Shown piece by piece: positions 8,057 to 16,977 of a DNA stretch of 64,000 bases; within the stretch, counting starts at the first letter, position 1, and each line of letters begins with the position of its first letter. The stretch covers positions 1,054,001-1,118,000 of the forward strand of contig NZ_CP119804.1 in the NCBI RefSeq assembly GCF_029338375.1, in the 5' to 3' direction. The stretch comes from Halorussus lipolyticus (lineage in GTDB: Archaea > Halobacteriota > Halobacteria > Halobacteriales > Haladaptataceae). The notes beneath the pieces were generated by a model. That model did no database searches. It saw only the letters and a list, made by a program, of their open reading frames with translations, and had not been told where the DNA came from. The position numbers and the translations under genes were made by a program.

Positions 8057-8086
8057 TCCGTATCCAATGCAGTATTGGTATTCGGA
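8057..8086 (+). promoter_or_regulatory. Imperfect hairpin in the archaellin leader
   Basis: TCCGTATCCAAT (8057-8068) can pair imperfectly with ATTGGTATTCGGA (8074-8086), ending 14 nt before the archaellin ATG. A TATA-like ATTTATTA lies near 8021-8028. The leader would thus be about 50 nt and structured, unusual among mostly leaderless genes here. Confidence 0.35.
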
Positions 8087-8100
8087 CAGGACGTGAGACA

Positions 8101-8724
8101 ATGAAAGAGAAAATCAAAGAACGACTAACTGACAGAGGTCAAGTGGGTATCGGTACGCTCATCGTGTTCATCGCGATGGTGCTGGTCGCCGCGATTGCCG
8201 CCGGCGTCCTCATCAACACGGCCGGTTTCCTCCAGACCAAGTCCGAGCAGACTGGTCAGGAGTCCAGCGCGCAGGTCTCGAACCGCGTGCAGGTCGTGAG
8301 TGCATTCGGTGAAGTCAGCAACAACGAGCGAGTCAATCAGGTCAACCTGACGGTGATGCGTGGGTCCGGTTCCGACGACATCAACCTGTCTGCGGCCACC
8401 ATCGAGTGGATTGGTCCAGACACCGCCAAGACGCTGACCGAGGCCAACTACGACGCGGCCACGGCAGAACCCGGTGACGCCGCCGCAGGTGAGGAGCCGC
8501 ACTTCAACGTGTCCGACATCAAGGACGGTGACGACTCCGTGCCCGTCCTCAACACGCAGGACGACCGGTTCACCATCGCCATGAACACCACCGCAATCAG
8601 TTCCGGAACCCTCGGCGAAGGTGAGGAAGTGAAGCTCAAGCTCACCACCCAGTACGGTGCCGTGACCCTCTACCGCGCCAACATCCCGCAGTCGCTCTCC
8701 CAAGAGAGCGCGGTGACGGTCTAA
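8101..8724 (+). CDS. arlB: Archaellin (archaeal flagellin)
   Basis: The 207-residue protein is an archaellum filament subunit. A basic leader MKEKIKERLTDRG ends at a type III prepilin site, with cleavage before QVGIGT. The hydrophobic helix LIVFIAMVLVAAIAAGVL (about 20-37) drives filament assembly. Four N-glycosylation sequons (NLT, NLS, NVS, NTT at about 82, 95, 138 and 164) suggest a glycosylated filament. Only one archaellin is present and no arlC-J genes follow, so the assembly operon is elsewhere. A possible hairpin lies in its leader. Confidence 0.92.
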   Translation: MKEKIKERLTDRGQVGIGTLIVFIAMVLVAAIAAGVLINTAGFLQTKSEQTGQESSAQVSNRVQVVSAFGEVSNNERVNQVNLTVMRGSGSDDINLSAATIEWIGPDTAKTLTEANYDAATAEPGDAAAGEEPHFNVSDIKDGDDSVPVLNTQDDRFTIAMNTTAISSGTLGEGEEVKLKLTTQYGAVTLYRANIPQSLSQESAVTV

Positions 8725-8809
8725 GCTGTATCGACTTCCAACCGACCTTCCTCTCGATTCCGAACCGGTAACACCACGTTTTTTCTCGCCGCGCTTCCAT
8801 CGAACAGTT

Positions 8810-10030
8810 GTGACTTCGCTGTTCGAACTGGAAAAGACGGGCGACGTGGACCAGATTACCTCGCTGTTGACCAACAGCAACAGCGAACCGGTCCGCCGCC
8901 GCGCGGCCGACATCCTCGGCGAGGTCGATGCCTCCGACGAGGAGGTCGTCGGTCCGCTAGTGACGGCCGCCCAGAGCGACAGCAGTGAGACCGTGCGGGC
9001 CGCGGCTATCGACGCACTCGACCAGCGCCACGCCGTCGAGCGACTGGTCTCTGCGCTGACTGGCGAGGAGATTCCGACCGACGGTGCCGAGTGGGCGCGC
9101 GCCGAGGCGCTGGTCGAGACCTTATCTGCCGACCAACCGGAACTCCGGATGGCGTCGGCCAACGCTTTGGGACGAATCGGTAACAAGGCCGGGACCAAGG
9201 CGCTGGTCAAACACCTCCGGGACCCCGACCAGCGAGTCCGCGCTCGGGCGGCCCGTGCCCTCGGCCGAATCGAGGACCAGCGGGCAATTTCGGCGCTCCG
9301 GAAGCGTCTGAGCGACGAGAGCGTCGAGGTCCGCCGGGAGTCCGCCGACTCGCTCGGACGCATCGGCGGCGACGAGTCGCTGGCGGCGCTGTTGGACCTG
9401 CTGGACGACGAGAGCGAGACCGTTCGGCGAATCGCGGCCAACTCGCTGGGCAACTTCGGGAGCGCCGAACCGCTCGACGCGCTGGTGTCGATGCTGACAG
9501 ACGAGAGCGAGACCGTCCGTCGGGCGGCAGTGTTCTCGCTTATCGAACTCCTGTCGAACGCGCCGGGCCAGAAAAGCCACGAACTCCGCGAGCGGATGGT
9601 CGAGAAGTTGAGCGCCAACGACCATCGGAGCGTCGTGGACTCGCTGGTGGACATCCTCGAACAGGGCAACCAGCCACATCAGCGCCGGAACGCCGCGTGG
9701 TTGCTCGGCCGGGTGACGGGCGAGAACAACCGCGAGGCCGCAATCGAGGCGCTGGCGTCGGTGCTGGACGACGACGACGGGATGACCGCCCAGTTCGCCG
9801 CGACCAGCATCGCCGAGGTCGGTGGGGAAATCGCCGAGGACGTGCTATTGGAGGTCCTCGAAGACCCCGAGACCAGTGGAAGCGCGCGTGCCAAGGCGGC
9901 GTTCACGCTCGGAAAGGTCGGCGGCGAGCGCGCGCGCCGGGAACTCGACTCGCTCATCGACGAGACCGACGACGAGGAGGTCCGAAAACGAGCCTTCTCG
10001 GCGCTGTCGAAACTCGGCGGCCGGGGATAG
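8810..10030 (+). CDS. HEAT-repeat protein
   Basis: The gene starts with GTG at 8810 and encodes 406 residues. Most of it is a run of about 30-residue helical HEAT/PBS-lyase repeats, clear in LRMASANALGRIGNKAGTKA, ARAARALGRIEDQRAI, RRESADSLGRIGGDESL and RRIAANSLGNFGSAEPL. No cofactor lyase site is seen, so a protein-binding scaffold is likely. A HEAT-repeat protein is found beside cheF in the Halobacterium taxis cluster, and here it lies between archaellin and a transducer followed by cheF. A role linking taxis signalling to the archaellum is plausible. Confidence 0.82.
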   Translation: MTSLFELEKTGDVDQITSLLTNSNSEPVRRRAADILGEVDASDEEVVGPLVTAAQSDSSETVRAAAIDALDQRHAVERLVSALTGEEIPTDGAEWARAEALVETLSADQPELRMASANALGRIGNKAGTKALVKHLRDPDQRVRARAARALGRIEDQRAISALRKRLSDESVEVRRESADSLGRIGGDESLAALLDLLDDESETVRRIAANSLGNFGSAEPLDALVSMLTDESETVRRAAVFSLIELLSNAPGQKSHELRERMVEKLSANDHRSVVDSLVDILEQGNQPHQRRNAAWLLGRVTGENNREAAIEALASVLDDDDGMTAQFAATSIAEVGGEIAEDVLLEVLEDPETSGSARAKAAFTLGKVGGERARRELDSLIDETDDEEVRKRAFSALSKLGGRG

Positions 10031-10140
10031 GGTCGCTGGCACGTGGGCCGCGAAGCACGTTCGGAAGCGCCCCGCATGTCGAGAAAGCGATACGCTCGTC
10101 GGGCGATGATGGGTTATCGCGCATGAAATTTCCGCAAAAC

Positions 10141-10147
10141 TTTATAT
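10141..10147 (+). promoter_or_regulatory. TATA box of the transducer gene
   Basis: TTTATAT is centred about 31 nt upstream of the ATG at 10175, a standard haloarchaeal core promoter. It contrasts with the ATAACAAAG element of the glycan genes. Confidence 0.5.
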
Positions 10148-10174
10148 CCGGTTGGTGTCTCTTTTCAGCACAAG

Positions 10175-12217
10175 ATGGTCCGGGACAGGCTACTGAAAAT
10201 TTTAACTACCTTACGAGATGGAGAGAGCCCCGCCGACGCCCAACGCAACGTGACGTTCGACGGCGGGACCAAGACCGACGAGGTATCGGTCTCCGAAAGC
10301 CGAACTGTCACCCGCTCTCAACTTTCTGAGGCGTATCGAGACACCGACGCGAGCGACGACCTTCAGCAAGCGCAGGCGGTCCACCTCGGACACCTTTTAG
10401 ACGACCCCGAGATGGGAGACGACGACGCCGCCGACCTCGGCCAGCGACACGCCGACGCCGAGGTCACGCCAGCGACGTTCGCCGGGACCTACGAGGCCGG
10501 CGTCGAGGAGTTGGTCGGCGAGACGTTCGAGCAGTTGCGCCATCGACTCGCGGACGACAACGAAGCGGTGGCCGAAGAACTTCGACGCGCCGAGGACGAA
10601 CTCCAGTCGGCGCTGTCGGCGACGATGGCGGACATGCAGACCGGTCTCGACGCCTACGAGGTGGGTGTGGAAGATGAAGGAGAAGCAACCGACGAACAGG
10701 AATCGGAAGCCATCGAGCAGGAAGCCGAAGCTGTCGAACAGCAACCGGAGGCGGACGACCTCGAAGCGGCGGCCGACGACGACGAGGAGGAACTCAACGT
10801 GGACGACGACGACCTGCTGGACGGCATCGGCGTCCCCGTGTTCATGCTCGACACCAAGCGCGAGGAGGTCGCGGCGTGGAACTCCGCGCTCGAAGAACTG
10901 ACCGGCGTGTCGGCCGACGAGGCGCTGGGTATCGACAGCGTTAGCGAGGCGTTCTACCCGGACGGTCGGCGCGTGAAGACGCTGGCGGACAAGGTGGCCG
11001 AGTTCCCCGAGTCGGCCCACATCGAGTTCGACGTGAAGAAGGCCGACAGCGCGCGCACCCTCTACACCGACGAGAGTACGATGGTGGACCGCGACGGCGT
11101 CGAGCGCAAAATCGAGTTCTCGGCCATGCCCCTGTACGACGAGGGCGACCTCATCGCGGTCGTAGAGACGGTCCGCGACCGCACCGAGGACATCCGCCGC
11201 CAAGAGGGCATCACTGCGCTGGTCGAGGAACTCATCGGCACCCTGACCGCGATGGAGATGGGCGACCTCTCGGCCCGCGCGTCGTTCGAGGACGAACACG
11301 ACGTGGTGGACGACTCGCTGGTCGAAGTCGTCGGACAGGTCAACGACATGGCCGACCGGTTCGAGGTACTGACCGAGCGCGTCGGCGAGAAGGCCGACGA
11401 TTTGGAGGAGTCGGTCGAACAGGCGTCCGAGTCGGCCCGCGTCATCGACGAGCGAGTCGAGGAGCAGACCGCCCAACTCTCGGAGGTCGCCACCCAGATG
11501 GAGAACTTCTCGGCGAGCATGGAGGAGGTCGCGGCCAGTTCCGACGAGGTGGCCTCGGCGGCAGAGCAGGCCAAGGCGTCGGCCGACAGCGGTCTCGAAT
11601 CCAGCGAGGGTGCCCGCGAGGCCACCGAGGAGGTCATCGAGAGCAGTGACCAGTTGGTCGAGACCGTCACCGAACTCGAATCCCAGATGAGCGAAATCGA
11701 GGAGGTCGTGGAGGTCATCGCCGAGGTGGCCGACCAGACCAACCTGCTGGCGCTCAACGCCAACATCGAGGCCGCCCGCGCCGGCGAGGCCGGAAGCGGG
11801 TTCGAGGTCGTCGCCGACGAGGTGAAGCAGTTGGCCAACGAGACTCGCGAACACACCGAGGAAATCGCCACGCGAATCGAGGACGTGCAGGCCCAAGCCA
11901 ACGAAACCGTGGTTGCGGTCGAAGAAGGCAACGACCAAATCAAGCGCGCTGGCGAGGAAATCGAGGACGCGCTGGTCGCGCTTGACGAAATCGCCGACGC
12001 AGTCGAGGAGGCCGCGACCGGCGTGACCGAAGTCGCGGAGGCAAACGACGAGCAGGCCGCCAACGTCGAGCAGGTCATGGCCACCGTCGAGAACGTCCGC
12101 GACCAGACCCAAGAGGTCGAGGCCGCGACCGACCAAATCGTCTCGGCGACCCGCAAGCAGAACGAGACCATCGAGGAACTCTCTGTGCGGGTCAACGAGA
12201 TGCGAAGCGAGTCCTGA
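10175..12217 (+). CDS. Soluble PAS-containing chemotaxis transducer (Htr type)
   Basis: The 680-residue protein has no transmembrane segment. Residues 1-160 are an unassigned helical region. Residues 165-210 are a Glu/Gln-rich linker. Residues 212-335 form a PAS domain starting [14 protein letters not shown], likely the sensor. A HAMP-like stretch precedes a long coiled coil (400-680) with the signalling tip [18 protein letters not shown] near residue 522, which contacts CheW and CheA. Glu/Gln pairs flanking the tip are candidate methylation sites. A cytoplasmic stimulus such as redox or energy state is expected. It lies upstream of cheF. Confidence 0.92.
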   Translation: MVRDRLLKILTTLRDGESPADAQRNVTFDGGTKTDEVSVSESRTVTRSQLSEAYRDTDASDDLQQAQAVHLGHLLDDPEMGDDDAADLGQRHADAEVTPATFAGTYEAGVEELVGETFEQLRHRLADDNEAVAEELRRAEDELQSALSATMADMQTGLDAYEVGVEDEGEATDEQESEAIEQEAEAVEQQPEADDLEAAADDDEEELNVDDDDLLDGIGVPVFMLDTKREEVAAWNSALEELTGVSADEALGIDSVSEAFYPDGRRVKTLADKVAEFPESAHIEFDVKKADSARTLYTDESTMVDRDGVERKIEFSAMPLYDEGDLIAVVETVRDRTEDIRRQEGITALVEELIGTLTAMEMGDLSARASFEDEHDVVDDSLVEVVGQVNDMADRFEVLTERVGEKADDLEESVEQASESARVIDERVEEQTAQLSEVATQMENFSASMEEVAASSDEVASAAEQAKASADSGLESSEGAREATEEVIESSDQLVETVTELESQMSEIEEVVEVIAEVADQTNLLALNANIEAARAGEAGSGFEVVADEVKQLANETREHTEEIATRIEDVQAQANETVVAVEEGNDQIKRAGEEIEDALVALDEIADAVEEAATGVTEVAEANDEQAANVEQVMATVENVRDQTQEVEAATDQIVSATRKQNETIEELSVRVNEMRSES

Positions 12218-12337
12218 CGCCTCGATTCGCGCCATGATTGCATCGAAACCACCAAGAAGACACCGAGGCTACCCCTCGACCGAAGACGAGGCGACGGTTC
12301 GCGGACGCGAATCGCGCCGGAACGCTACACACAACGC

Positions 12338-13207
12338 ATGAGCAAGGAAGGCGAGCACAAGATTGCCGACACGCAGGGGAAGTTCTTGCAAGTCGTCAAG
12401 AAGGGCCGCAAACTGAACGACCCCGAGTGGACCAGCGGCCGCATCCTGCTGTCGAACAAGCGACTCGTGTTGGCGGGCAATCAGGGCAAGCGGACCATTC
12501 CGCTGTCGGAGGTCAAAGGCCTGACCGGGCGCTACGACGTGAATCAGGCGGTGGCCTCGGTATCGGACTACCTCAGCGTCGAGTTCGGCAAGAACGTCGT
12601 CCTACTGGCGACCGGCATCGACATCGACGAGTTCGAGACCGAACTCTACGGGGCGCTCCTCAACCAGAAGATGATCCTGACCAAACACCCCGCAATCGAA
12701 GGGGGCGTGATTCAGGACACCGACTGGGAGAAGGCGCGGGTCAAGATTACCGAGGAGATGGTCAACGTCGCCATCGCCTCGGGCACGTTCGTCGGCATCG
12801 AGTTGGACGACATCGGGTCGGTCGAACGGGCGACTCGGACAGTCAAGGGCGAACAGCGGACCGTCCTCGAAATCGAACACACCCAAGGCGACACCAGCGT
12901 CCAGACGTACATCTCGGGCGACACTCGGCGGTGTGCCCTGCTGGAATCGCTGTTCGAGAAGGGCGCGCGCCAGAACGAGGGCGGCGTCGAGTTGGACGAG
13001 ACCGAGAAGGAAGTCCTGATGGCGCTGTACTCGGGGGTCTCCTCGTTCGAGATTCCGGACTTCCTCGGCATGGACGTGGACGAGGTGGAGTCCATTTTCG
13101 AGCGCCTCATCGAAGTGGAGGTACTGGAGGAGGTCCGCAAGCGCCGGGAAGTGAGTCTGAAGACTCGCGGGCGGAACATCGCCAGTGAGTCCATCAACGA
13201 GAAGTAG
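12338..13207 (+). CDS. cheF: Taxis protein CheF
   Basis: The 289-residue protein belongs to the archaea-specific CheF family (formerly DUF439), which connects CheY to the archaellum motor. Typical sequences are HKIADTQGKFLQVVKKGRKL at the start, RILLSNKRLVLAG, and the C-terminal helical section KEVLMALYSGVSSFEIPDFL. Full length for the family. It follows the transducer by 120 bp in the same direction. Only one CheF copy is seen, where some haloarchaea have two. Confidence 0.9.
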   Translation: MSKEGEHKIADTQGKFLQVVKKGRKLNDPEWTSGRILLSNKRLVLAGNQGKRTIPLSEVKGLTGRYDVNQAVASVSDYLSVEFGKNVVLLATGIDIDEFETELYGALLNQKMILTKHPAIEGGVIQDTDWEKARVKITEEMVNVAIASGTFVGIELDDIGSVERATRTVKGEQRTVLEIEHTQGDTSVQTYISGDTRRCALLESLFEKGARQNEGGVELDETEKEVLMALYSGVSSFEIPDFLGMDVDEVESIFERLIEVEVLEEVRKRREVSLKTRGRNIASESINEK

Positions 13208-13333
13208 ACGCTTAGAGGGAACGTGAAAATCGTTGTTTGAATCTGTTTTTCCTCACTTCGAAGCTCTTGGCGTATTCCTATAATCAACTCTTCATGCAAA
13301 AAATATTTGCTTATTTATGTAATGGGTATTACT

Positions 13334-13597
13334 ATGGGAAAGATATCCTCTAAAGTACGAGCGGCAGTTGCAGAGTTCTGTGATGGGAAAATAACCAAAT
13401 CCGAATTTAAAAAGCGACTGAATGAAATCTACTGTGAACACCCTAACGCCGGAAATATCGGTCGAGCGATTCAGGCAGGGCTAAAAAGTGGAGGAAGCGA
13501 CGCAACTGATAAACAGAAGGTTTGGAAAGCCGCTGACGAGGTTAGTCAAGACTTTCAGGACGAGTTCGAAGACTGGAAATCCTCATTTGGTCTCTGA
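13334..13597 (+). CDS. Small low-GC protein of unknown function
   Basis: ATG 13334 gives an 87-residue hydrophilic helical protein, MGKISSKVRAAVAEFCDGK. Earlier in-frame starts (ATG 13322, TTG 13307) are possible; the AT-rich AAATATT tract near 13301 sits about 30 nt before 13334. Codon use and base composition are clearly less GC-rich than neighbours, suggesting recent acquisition. No family is recognised. It stands alone between cheF and the glycan island. Confidence 0.55.
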   Translation: MGKISSKVRAAVAEFCDGKITKSEFKKRLNEIYCEHPNAGNIGRAIQAGLKSGGSDATDKQKVWKAADEVSQDFQDEFEDWKSSFGL

Positions 13598-14198
13598 CTG
13601 TTACGTAGTCACACAACTATGGTATGAGTAAGACGATTGGGAACAAGTAAGAAGAATTCTTAGGAATCAAAATTATTTCTTTAGCAATTGTATCTTTGTC
13701 TTCAAATGAGTATGACGAAATCCTGCGTGATGCGGGCGGAACTGAATCGCCCTGAAGGTCCCATCTTTCCCGGAGGCGGTACGTCACCGCCCCGGTTTGC
13801 CGTAGAGAGCGACCTTACGGTCTACTCTCGCTTCAGTTGCAACAGGGTTACGACGATGGCCGTGAGGCGAAGGACGGTCGTCACCGCCCACATCATCGTC
13901 TTTGTGCTGATGCAACCTGCAGTGATGATTCCAGGCATCACGCAGGGTGGTGTCGAGACGACACCATTTTCGACTATACAACCTAAATTCAAAAGAATTG
14001 TGATACGCACCGCTCAAAGAAACCTCTCGACGTGTAACGAAAACGGGTGAGTAAATTGCACCACCCGCGTGATACCTGGAACCATATCGACGTTCCACAG
14101 CAAGTGAATTAAAACTTGTGCATAGAGGAATGTCTATCTCTGCGTCAAGAATTGGCTACTTTGTTCCGTTCACCATCCCTGAACGAGGGACCGACGAC
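13598..14198. other. Low-GC accessory gap with decayed coding traces
   Basis: No intact gene is seen. At 13655-13700 two AT-rich units fit the 21-bp repeat family. From about 13715 to 13860 the plus strand reads as coding-like sequence (for instance RAELNRPEGPIFPGGG and PPRFAVESDLTVYS) but lacks a convincing start or family. It may be the worn end of a transposon-borne gene. A terminator-like hairpin lies at 13948-13970. Confidence 0.35.
13948..13970 (+). terminator. Terminator-like hairpin
   Basis: TGGTGTCG (13948-13955) and CGACACCA (13959-13966) form a perfect 8-bp stem with a 3-nt loop, followed by TTTT. It has the shape of an intrinsic terminator and could end transcription of the decayed gene to its left. 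Confidence 0.45.
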
Positions 14199-15158
14199 TC
14201 ACCGAAGCCCCTTCGCCTCGGCCAACTCCCGGAGGCCCTCCTCCAGCGAGACGGTCGGTTCGTAGCCCAACTTCTCGCGGGCCTTCGAGATGTCGGGGTC
14301 GCTCTCCTCGATGTCGCCGGGCCGGGGGTCTACGTGGGTAATCTCCGAGGACGAGTCGGTCACGTCCACGATAGTCTCGGCGAGGTCCCGGATGGTGACG
14401 CTCCGACCCGTGGCGACGTTGAACGCCTCGCCCACGTGGTCGGTGGTCGCCGCCAGCAGGTTGGCCTGCACCACGTCCCGGACGTGGACGAAATCGCGGG
14501 TCTGCTCGCCGTCGCCCTCGATGGTGATGGGACCCTCCTCGGCCTGCTGGAAGAAGACGTTCACGACCGCGCTGTACTCGGGGTTCTGGCGAGGGCCGTA
14601 GACGTTGAAGTAGCGTAGCGGGACGGTTTCGAGGCCGTAGAGGTCGTGATACCGCCGGGCGTAGTGGTCCAGCGATAGCTTGTCGATGCCGTAGGGCGAG
14701 GTCGGGTCCTTCGAGTCGTCCTCCGAAATCGGCAGGGAGTCGGGGTGGCCGTAGATGGCGGCGGAGGAGGCCAGCACCACCCGAGCGTCCTCGTCGCGGG
14801 CACACTCCAGTAGGTCCACCGTCGCGGCGGCGTTGACACGGTTGCTCGCGGGCGGGTCCTCGACCGACTCCTCGACGCTGACCAGCGCGGCCTCGTGGAA
14901 GATGAGACTCGCGCCGTCCGTGGCCTCCGCCAGCGTCTCGGGGTCGCACACGTCGCCCTCCACGATTTCGGCCTCGTCGGGCACGTTCTCGCGCGCCCCG
15001 CCCGAGAAGTCGTCGAGGACCCGGACCTCGTTGTCGCCGACTAACTCCTCGGCGAGGTGGCTTCCGATGAAGCCAGCACCGCCGGTTATCAGCACCGTCT
15101 CGCCGGAAACCGTCGGGCCGACCGTGGACCCGAGCGCGTCGTCGTCACCGTCGTTCAT
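14199..15158 (-). CDS. NAD-dependent sugar epimerase/dehydratase (GalE-like)
   Basis: The 319-residue protein is an extended short-chain dehydrogenase. After about 18 extra residues comes the NAD site VLITGGAGFIGSHLAEEL. The catalytic YGIDK (Tyr and Lys) sits in DPTSPYGIDKLSLDHYARR, with an SSAAIYG strand before it. Substrate loop motifs include RYFNVYGPRQNP and GEQTRDFVHVRDV. Likely UDP-glucose/UDP-GlcNAc 4-epimerase or a related enzyme. Start is ATG 15158; the frame stays open upstream only as a shadow of the flippase. It lies 71 bp downstream of a flippase on the same strand. Confidence 0.88.
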   Translation of the reverse strand: MNDGDDDALGSTVGPTVSGETVLITGGAGFIGSHLAEELVGDNEVRVLDDFSGGARENVPDEAEIVEGDVCDPETLAEATDGASLIFHEAALVSVEESVEDPPASNRVNAAATVDLLECARDEDARVVLASSAAIYGHPDSLPISEDDSKDPTSPYGIDKLSLDHYARRYHDLYGLETVPLRYFNVYGPRQNPEYSAVVNVFFQQAEEGPITIEGDGEQTRDFVHVRDVVQANLLAATTDHVGEAFNVATGRSVTIRDLAETIVDVTDSSSEITHVDPRPGDIEESDPDISKAREKLGYEPTVSLEEGLRELAEAKGLR

Positions 15159-15229
15159 ACGACCATCCTCGATTCGAGACGCCAAATAAGCCGGGCCTCG
15201 GTTTTGAGAAATGCTATCATGGTCCTCGG

Positions 15230-16696
15230 TTAGGTCAGGATGGTCCGGACGCGCCGGAGGTCCAGCAGGCCGCCCGCGATGGAGAGGCCGCCCCAGACCG
15301 CGATGCCGGCGAAAATCGAGGCCACGACGGCGAGCGCGCCGCCGACCTGCGCGAGGACCGCGACGACCGCAATCGCCATCGCGCCCGTCACCGCGACCAC
15401 CGCGGTCAGGTGGCGCGCGAGTTCGCCGAGCGACAGCGAGAGTTCGGCGTGGATGACCCAGAGCGTGACCGCCAGCACCCCGGCGTGGGTGATGACCGTC
15501 GCGGCGGCCGCGCCGACCACGCCGAACGCCGGAATCATCACGAGGTTGAGGAGGAAGTTGGCGACCGACCCGCCGCCCTTGGCGATGGCACGCTCTCGCG
15601 CTCTCCCGAGGAAGTCCAGCGCGTCCCCGGTGATGTACGAGACGGCTTGCAGAATCACGTAGGCCGAAAACACCTGCAAGACCGGCGCGGCGTCCGCCCA
15701 CTTCTCGCCGAAGACGAGCGTGATGGCGGGTTCGGCCACGATAACCATGCCCACGGCGGCCGGGACGTACAGGAGCAGGATGTACTTCAGCGTGGTCTCG
15801 TAAATCTGGGCCGCGTGGTCGGTCTCGCCGTCGGCCTTGTGTTCGCCGTAGGCCGGCGAGAGGGTGAACCCGAGCGAGGCCGCCGGAGAGTGGATGAATC
15901 CCATAATCTGCTTGGCGAGGTAGTAGTAGCCCACCGCGACCGGGTTCATGAAGAAGCCGACCAGAATCGTGTCCACGCGCTTGTCGAGAATATTCGCCCC
16001 GCGGGTCGCGGTCAGCGGGATGCTGTACCGGGCAACCCGGTTGGTCAGGCCCGGTTCCGGCTTGCTCGACCGGTCGGCGTCCCGGTAGCACTTCCAGTAG
16101 AGCATCGCTAACCCGAGGACCGCGCCGACCCCGTAGCCGACGATGTAGCCCACGATGGCACCGAACGCGCCGCCGACGACGAGGACGAACGCCGCCGCGA
16201 GGACCAACCGACTCAGCGACCCGATGGCCCGAATCACCGCACTGTTGGTTATCTGGTTGTACCCCTGAAAGATGACCTGCGAGAAGGTGAACAGCGAGTG
16301 GACCGCGATGTAGCCAGCCCCGACCACGAGCAAGGGGCCAAGTTCCGGTTGGCCGACCATCCCGGAGACCTGCCCGGCCAGTAGGGCGAACAGGCCGCCC
16401 ACGACCAGAATGGCCGCAAGCCGGTAAGTCATCGCGGTCCGGAGGACGTGGGGCACTTGGTCCGGTTTCTTCTCGCGGTACTCGGTGATGTAGCGCGCGG
16501 CCGCCTTGGCGATACCGAGGTCGGTGAACAACTGGACGACCCCCATCACCGCCAGCGCCGCGCCGAGGAGACCGTACTCCTCCTGCGTGAGGAGGAATCG
16601 CGCCAGTACGACCATCAGCAGACCGCTGGCGACCATGTGGAGGACGCGGGCGCTCAGCATCGCCTTGAACGACCGCGAGAACTGTTTCAGGTCCAT
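15230..16696 (-). CDS. Polysaccharide flippase (MATE/Wzx superfamily)
   Basis: The 488-residue protein has 12-14 predicted transmembrane helices. It opens with MDLKQFSRSFKAMLSARVLHM, then the family's EEYGLLGAALAVMGVVQLFTDLGIAKAAARYI, and ends hydrophobic. It would move lipid-linked saccharides across the membrane, like AglR or Wzx. A stop lies two codons before the ATG in frame, so the start is firm. The ATAACAAAG element is 204 nt upstream, leaving a long leader that holds a 51-residue ORF. It is paralogous to the next flippase. Confidence 0.9.
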   Translation of the reverse strand: MDLKQFSRSFKAMLSARVLHMVASGLLMVVLARFLLTQEEYGLLGAALAVMGVVQLFTDLGIAKAAARYITEYREKKPDQVPHVLRTAMTYRLAAILVVGGLFALLAGQVSGMVGQPELGPLLVVGAGYIAVHSLFTFSQVIFQGYNQITNSAVIRAIGSLSRLVLAAAFVLVVGGAFGAIVGYIVGYGVGAVLGLAMLYWKCYRDADRSSKPEPGLTNRVARYSIPLTATRGANILDKRVDTILVGFFMNPVAVGYYYLAKQIMGFIHSPAASLGFTLSPAYGEHKADGETDHAAQIYETTLKYILLLYVPAAVGMVIVAEPAITLVFGEKWADAAPVLQVFSAYVILQAVSYITGDALDFLGRARERAIAKGGGSVANFLLNLVMIPAFGVVGAAAATVITHAGVLAVTLWVIHAELSLSLGELARHLTAVVAVTGAMAIAVVAVLAQVGGALAVVASIFAGIAVWGGLSIAGGLLDLRRVRTILT

Positions 16697-16842
16697 GTCG
16701 AGCTATCGCCCCCGGATGCGTCTGCACGACGCTTCCCCCCGACCGGCCGTGACGACGAAGATTCCCCCGGTCGCCACGGCGCGGAATCGACCGGAAGAAG
16801 GCGTTGCTCCCGTCTCGCAGAGTGGTGTTCGCGTAGATTCAT
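16687..16842 (-). other. Possible 51-residue leader ORF overlapping a flippase start
   Basis: ATG 16842 opens a 51-codon frame (MNLREHHSARREQRLL...) whose TGA lies just inside the flippase gene, overlapping its ATG. A 14-codon ORF from 16883 ends in an ATGA overlap with it. The ORF is hydrophilic and unlike known proteins. It may be translated and coupled to the flippase, or be chance. Confidence 0.25.
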
Positions 16843-16899
16843 GACTGACGAGTTCGCGTCTGACGACGCGCAGTTACTTTCATTCTCCCGCTGTCGGGG

Positions 16900-16933
16900 C
16901 TTTGTTATGACTCGCTTATTCCGAATAAGCGAG
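16900..16933 (-). promoter_or_regulatory. ATAACAAAG element with adjacent 10-bp palindrome
   Basis: ATAACAAAG (16900-16908, minus strand) is followed upstream by CTCGCTTATT (16911-16920) and AATAAGCGAG (16924-16933), a perfect inverted repeat with a 3-bp spacer. The palindrome overlaps the upstream half of the element and looks like a regulator site. Confidence 0.55.
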
Positions 16934-16977
16934 GGAAGGCGTGGCACGTCGTCCGACTGTGGCCCGGTGAGTTCCGG

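Noticed and set aside
13688..14050. A 120-residue plus-strand gene
   Set aside because: Start codon and length are arbitrary, no family is recognised and a terminator-like hairpin lies inside. It is kept only as a decayed trace.
14199..16727. A single 842-codon frame covering epimerase and flippase
   Set aside because: The epimerase starts at 15158; the rest is Arg/Gly-rich shadow of the flippase in another frame.
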